Both the position numbers and the translations under genes were made by a program. From positions 14,048,375 through 14,112,374 of the forward strand of contig CM060072.1 in the NCBI GenBank assembly GCA_030533445.1: DNA of 64,000 bases, written 5' to 3'. The stretch's first letter is position 1. Each line of letters opens with the position of its first letter. Shown here one piece after another: positions 59,894 through 64,000 of this stretch. Source of the DNA: Cyprinodon diabolis (Eukaryota; Chordata; Actinopteri; Cyprinodontiformes; Cyprinodontidae). The notes under the pieces are model-generated. The model was given only the letters and a program-made list of their open reading frames with translations, searched no databases and was not told where the DNA came from.

Positions 59894-62800
59894 ATTAAGC
59901 CCTTAAACTCACCTAGTAATTGCAAAGACTTCAGTACTGAATATTGATATCATTGTTTCAGATGTGACCAAACCAATGAGCATGTCTAAAATATTGTTAT
60001 AAGAATGGAATAAACACTATCATAAAATATTTATTTTGCAAACACGATTATAAATACCAAGACTCCCGTCAGCTGAGCAATCTCAACTCTGTTGATGTGT
60101 TAGACTAGTTTTCAGCAACCATTACAGTTCTTTACAGCTGGTTTTAAATGTTTGATGCAGTTGATTGTTTTTTGTCTAAACAGCACATATTAGATTAACT
60201 ATCCTTAATTTTTACAAGTTGCAATTTGCCCATGTTTGTTACTCAAGGGAAATCAAAAATACACTGAAATAAACTGCTGGAATTTCAATCTGAATTAATC
60301 TAATCCTTTTTCGATTCATTTTAGCCAGGGCTATTTTTTTTTACAAGGTCACCATGCAAATAAGTCTCCTACATACAGTAGACGTCTGCAAGGAATTCAT
60401 GAAATTTCCTACAAGGACTGAAGAGAAGGTCTATTTACGAGAAAGGAGAAGACAGATGGGCCGGTGCAATGAAAGCAAAATGCTCCCGGCTGCAGCTGTC
60501 ACCGTGTGCAAAGTCATAAAAATCCACTGTAAATCAACAGCCAGACAAGGACCTTTACAGAAAAGCTGAAAGAGCAGAGAGAACAGGGGGCATCACCTGT
60601 CTGCATGCAGCAGGTCAGTAAAGGACAAAGCATAAAGGGAGACGGAGAAGTCCAAAGGTCAAAGAAGTTCACTTTACAAGATACTTTTGTTTTATTGCAA
60701 CTTATTTACATTTACATTCTGTGTCAGTAAAGCCAGAGTTAGTTAAGACAAGTATGTTATGTTTACCGATAATAAATGTATACAGTCTATTCTACCAATA
60801 AATATGGTCATAAAACAATGCTATATATGGAGAAAATAAGAATTATTTCAATCACTTCTCGTTATCTAATCATGTTTATGAGTTTCACCTATAGTTGGAG
60901 ATCTTTAATGCCTTTAACCTTTTACACATTGAACTCATTCTGTCCAATGATACAATGAATCAACCTTCAGGCTGATAGAGATAGGAAACCGTAAAAACCA
61001 AAGGCGTGCTCTGATACTATCACCCATAAAAGCCAGTTATGATGATGGCAATCGACAGCTGTAATCCTTCAAAGCTCATGGAAATGTGGCCGTTGCCAAA
61101 AGGCCTGCATGCTCTTACCCACATGCAGTATAAATATGGACAATGGCCCATCTCACAGATTGTAGCCTGCTGCTGCTCTAGAAAGAAAGCCTGATAAATC
61201 CACAGGGTTTAGACTGAATACACAATGTCAGTCGGATACTTATGCATAAGCCACCGATGTCATACCATGATTTTGTTTAGGCTGATGCTCAAATTGACTA
61301 TTGAAAGGCATGCATTTATATGTACAGCACTCTAAATATTTTTACCACTGAAATGTGCTTTATGAATAAACTCGCTTTCCTTGCCTTGACATACAATATA
61401 TTTGCCATGTATAGTTATGTACAAGGTATTTGCTTTATAGGGCTCTTAGGGAAATACCTTGAAAATCAAAATTTCAAGCCAACAGTGTTATTGGAATCCA
61501 GGACAAGACCCTATTACCTTCGCAACATTAAAAAATATGGATATTTTGATGGTAAAAAATAATGTCGATGTAATAACAAGAAACGCCAACTTTCCCGAAT
61601 AAAGTAAGAAAAATAACAAGTGCTAATTTTAGAAATAAATGCTTGTATAAGAAATTCATGAAAAACACTCTGAGAGTGAAAGAAACACATTTTTTTTGGT
61701 ACAACATTAACCTTAAGAGGCATAAATGCTGATACTGGCAATTTCATTTATTAGTTTAGAAACCTAAATATAATTGTTAAATAGGCTTATTAACTTTTGA
61801 ACTTTTTATTTGGCTTTTTACATTTTTTTCTTGACTTGTTAACTTTTTTTTCTACCAACCTTTTCATAACATGAGGACCAAAATTTGGGTCCTCAGCACT
61901 CGCCCCAAGATGGTTTTTAGACCTGTAACATATTCTCTGGGGTCTTGCCTTTATTTTGATACCAAAACAATTAAAATAAACTCTGTAGGTCTTGAGATAT
62001 ATTCAATTAATTTTGGGCATGTTATTTTCAAGCATATTTCTCGAAAACAGGCCTAGTGTCCAAGAGGTTAATCTAAGTTTTTGTGCTTCTGGACCTTACT
62101 TAGGGACGGGGAGGGGGGACTCCATTTGTAAGGGGTATGCACAAATGGTAACTTACCCTATAAAGGGTTAAAGTTGCAGGAATAAACGGTTCTACAATCA
62201 AAATAACCATGGTCCAGTTTCATAAAACGACGCTGAACAATTAATGCCAAACAAATCCATTGTGAAAGCAATCAAATTATTTGTCTTCCATAGTAGGAAC
62301 CTAACTTTTACATAACAGCATTTGCATACACTGCTCTGCAAATATTTATTATATTTTTAGAAGTACATCTCTGGTCCATAATCGTCTCACTGCAAAGACT
62401 TTTCTTTTTTCAAATGTATTCTTGACACTGGCTAAGCCACCAAGATCTTTCATTTTCCCCCAGTAAAACTGTTGTTTTGCAAATCTGAGTGACCACTTGG
62501 ATTCACTATGATGCTAAAAAGGGAAATTCTTTATTCTTCAGTTTTCTAGCAAACATATGAATGCGTAGCCTCAGCCTAGTGTATCCTTTTATAAATCTCT
62601 CCCCAAATACCAGGCTAAAGTGGAGAAATGGAGCAAATGTGAGGAAAAACATAAAAGGGAAGCTGAGCTTTATTCATTTCTTCATCGGATTCACAGAAAT
62701 GTAAGAAGATTTAAAACTAATTCTGAATCCAGATTTAAGGGTGTGTAGACTTACTAGTAAAGGTAGTAAGTCACATATATTCTGAGCTCCACTAGGAGAG

Positions 62801-63331
62801 TAAGCAAATGCTATAGTTAGAGGTAAAGACATTTAAAGGCAACAGGAAAGAAGATGTGTTTGGTTTTTGCAGAGACCCACCTGTGAAAGACACAATTCCC
62901 CAATGGAAGCCTATCAACCCACCTCTTTTAGTAAATCCAACTGGTTTTCCAAACAGACATAACAATCCACTTAATGTCGCTTCCTAGAGAATTTAACCAA
63001 TCCACCTCAAGAATGCTTTAGAGACTTTTGTGGGCAAAATATCCCTACATTTACAGTAAAAACATATTAACCAGCTTCGAGTTCCTCCGGCATGATTTCC
63101 TCTCCCACATTCTAAGATCCTGTTGCCTTTCTTTGGTTGATATAGTGAAGAAAAATCTAGACAGCTCAAATATCTCCAAATGATAAACGGAAATCTCTAC
63201 CTTGTCAGCCAGGCCAACAATGACCCTAACCACTTCCTTATCAGAGAAATGGCCCGGATCAGGTTTTGCAGGCTAACAACAACCTCAACGACTCCCAGTG
63301 ACTAAGGGTTGGACCTGTTTTTTCGGTAAAA
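59894..63331. other. arhgap26 intron segment
   Basis: No exon seen. A stretch near 61790-62170 has a repeat-like look but no firm ends. Confidence 0.4.
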
Positions 63332-63480
63332 TTTGCATGTTTTCTAAGCCATAACAAAGCTTTATTTGTGCCAATCTATGAGCCCTGAACTCAAACGCTA
63401 CTCCAGACATTTTGAATTGAGAAAGCTTCCTGGATGGGAAGCGAAACGACTTCAAACTTGGAAAACAAATACCAGTGAAT
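63332..63480 (+). repeat. Dispersed repeat, copy D
   Basis: Shares aatttgcatgttttctaagc and ctggatgggaagcgaaacga with copy B. It lies in the intron about 280 bp from the RhoGAP exon. Confidence 0.8.
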
Positions 63481-63755
63481 TTTTTTTTTTTTTTTACTTT
63501 GTTGAAATGAAATATGAACCCTATGGTAGCCAGAAAATTCAAGCATTTTTTTTTTAGCTCTAACTTTATTGATTAACACAATCGTGTAATTTCTGTAATT
63601 TCTTAAACAACCTACTTTCTACCTTTAATCTCTCCAATAAACAAAACAAAACAAACTAGGAAGATAATCCTGTTTGGCCTTAGGTGCTCTGTCCTCTGCT
63701 CACAGTCGTGGACTGCAGGGTCAGAGTCCCGCCCACCTGTGTTATTTCCACCTAC

Positions 63756-63861
63756 TTGTTCAGGTGTTTCATCAGCATCTCTAACATCTGTCTGTTCTTC
63801 TCAGGCAGTCGGTGGACGAGAGCGTGGATCTCTTTCACTCTGGCCTCTGGGTTATCCATCT
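63756..63861 (-). CDS. arhgap26: arhgap26 exon: RhoGAP domain, helical part
   Basis: The - strand acceptor is tttctgcag and the donor gtaggtgg; 106 bp. It encodes MDNPEARVKEIHALVHRLPE, then KNRQMLEMLMKHLN, as in the middle of RhoGAP domains. The split codon gives Asn at the joint to VASHHQQN of the next exon. Confidence 0.95.
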
Positions 63862-64000
63862 CTGCAGAAAGACACATTTAACAGGAAAGCTGAGTCTCTT
63901 TAAGAACAAGACATCATCAAGGATGAGCAATTATAAAAAAATATAAGCGAGGCACCAAATATTTAGCCAACAGAGTCAACATGTGTTTCTTCAATTGTAA

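Overview
The window looks like a teleost fish chromosome. It is AT-rich and intron-rich, carries GT-AG introns, and is loaded with fish-type repeats: hAT-like MITEs, Tc1 remnants, L2/Maui-type LINE pieces and a chromodomain Ty3/gypsy element. I cannot name the species. A run of 500 Ns (1893-2392) marks an assembly gap.

Two host genes are present and converge tail to tail. On the + strand, positions 1 to about 29.57 kb hold the 3' half of nr3c1 (glucocorticoid receptor). Its six last coding exons are visible: the second zinc finger of the DNA-binding domain, the hinge, the full ligand-binding domain and the stop codon, followed by a 3'UTR of about 4 kb. On the - strand, from the right edge down to about 40.28 kb (plus 3'UTR), lies the 3' half of arhgap26 (GRAF). 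Seven coding exons cover the end of the RhoGAP domain, the Ser/Pro-rich linker and the C-terminal SH3 domain. All exon phases join in frame. NR3C1 and ARHGAP26 are also convergent neighbours in human, so the arrangement is conserved synteny.

The rest is mostly mobile DNA. The nr3c1 introns carry a 22-bp tandem array with a 132-bp higher-order period (811-1490), a degenerate Tc1-like element about 45 bp after a splice donor (9170-10303), a non-LTR retrotransposon with an uninterrupted 1070-codon EN/RT reading frame (15250-18725, antisense) and two MITEs (23750-24246 and 24828-25222, the latter with a perfect 8-bp target duplication). Between the genes, 27 bases past the last nr3c1 poly(A) signal, sits a 5.7-kb chromodomain gypsy element (29579-35279, - strand). 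Its two LTRs are nearly identical, but most of its reverse transcriptase and RNase H has been replaced by a + strand fragment of an L2-type LINE.

The arhgap26 part holds a solo LTR with perfect ATAGG duplications (40506-40947), a nested MITE/LTR cluster (44132-45598), the 3' end of an L2 LINE (about 48795-49797), two hAT-derived pieces that keep a transposase N-terminal exon, more MITEs, SINE-like sequences and (TA)n microsatellites. No bacterial-type system, CRISPR array, rRNA gene or intact tRNA gene was seen.
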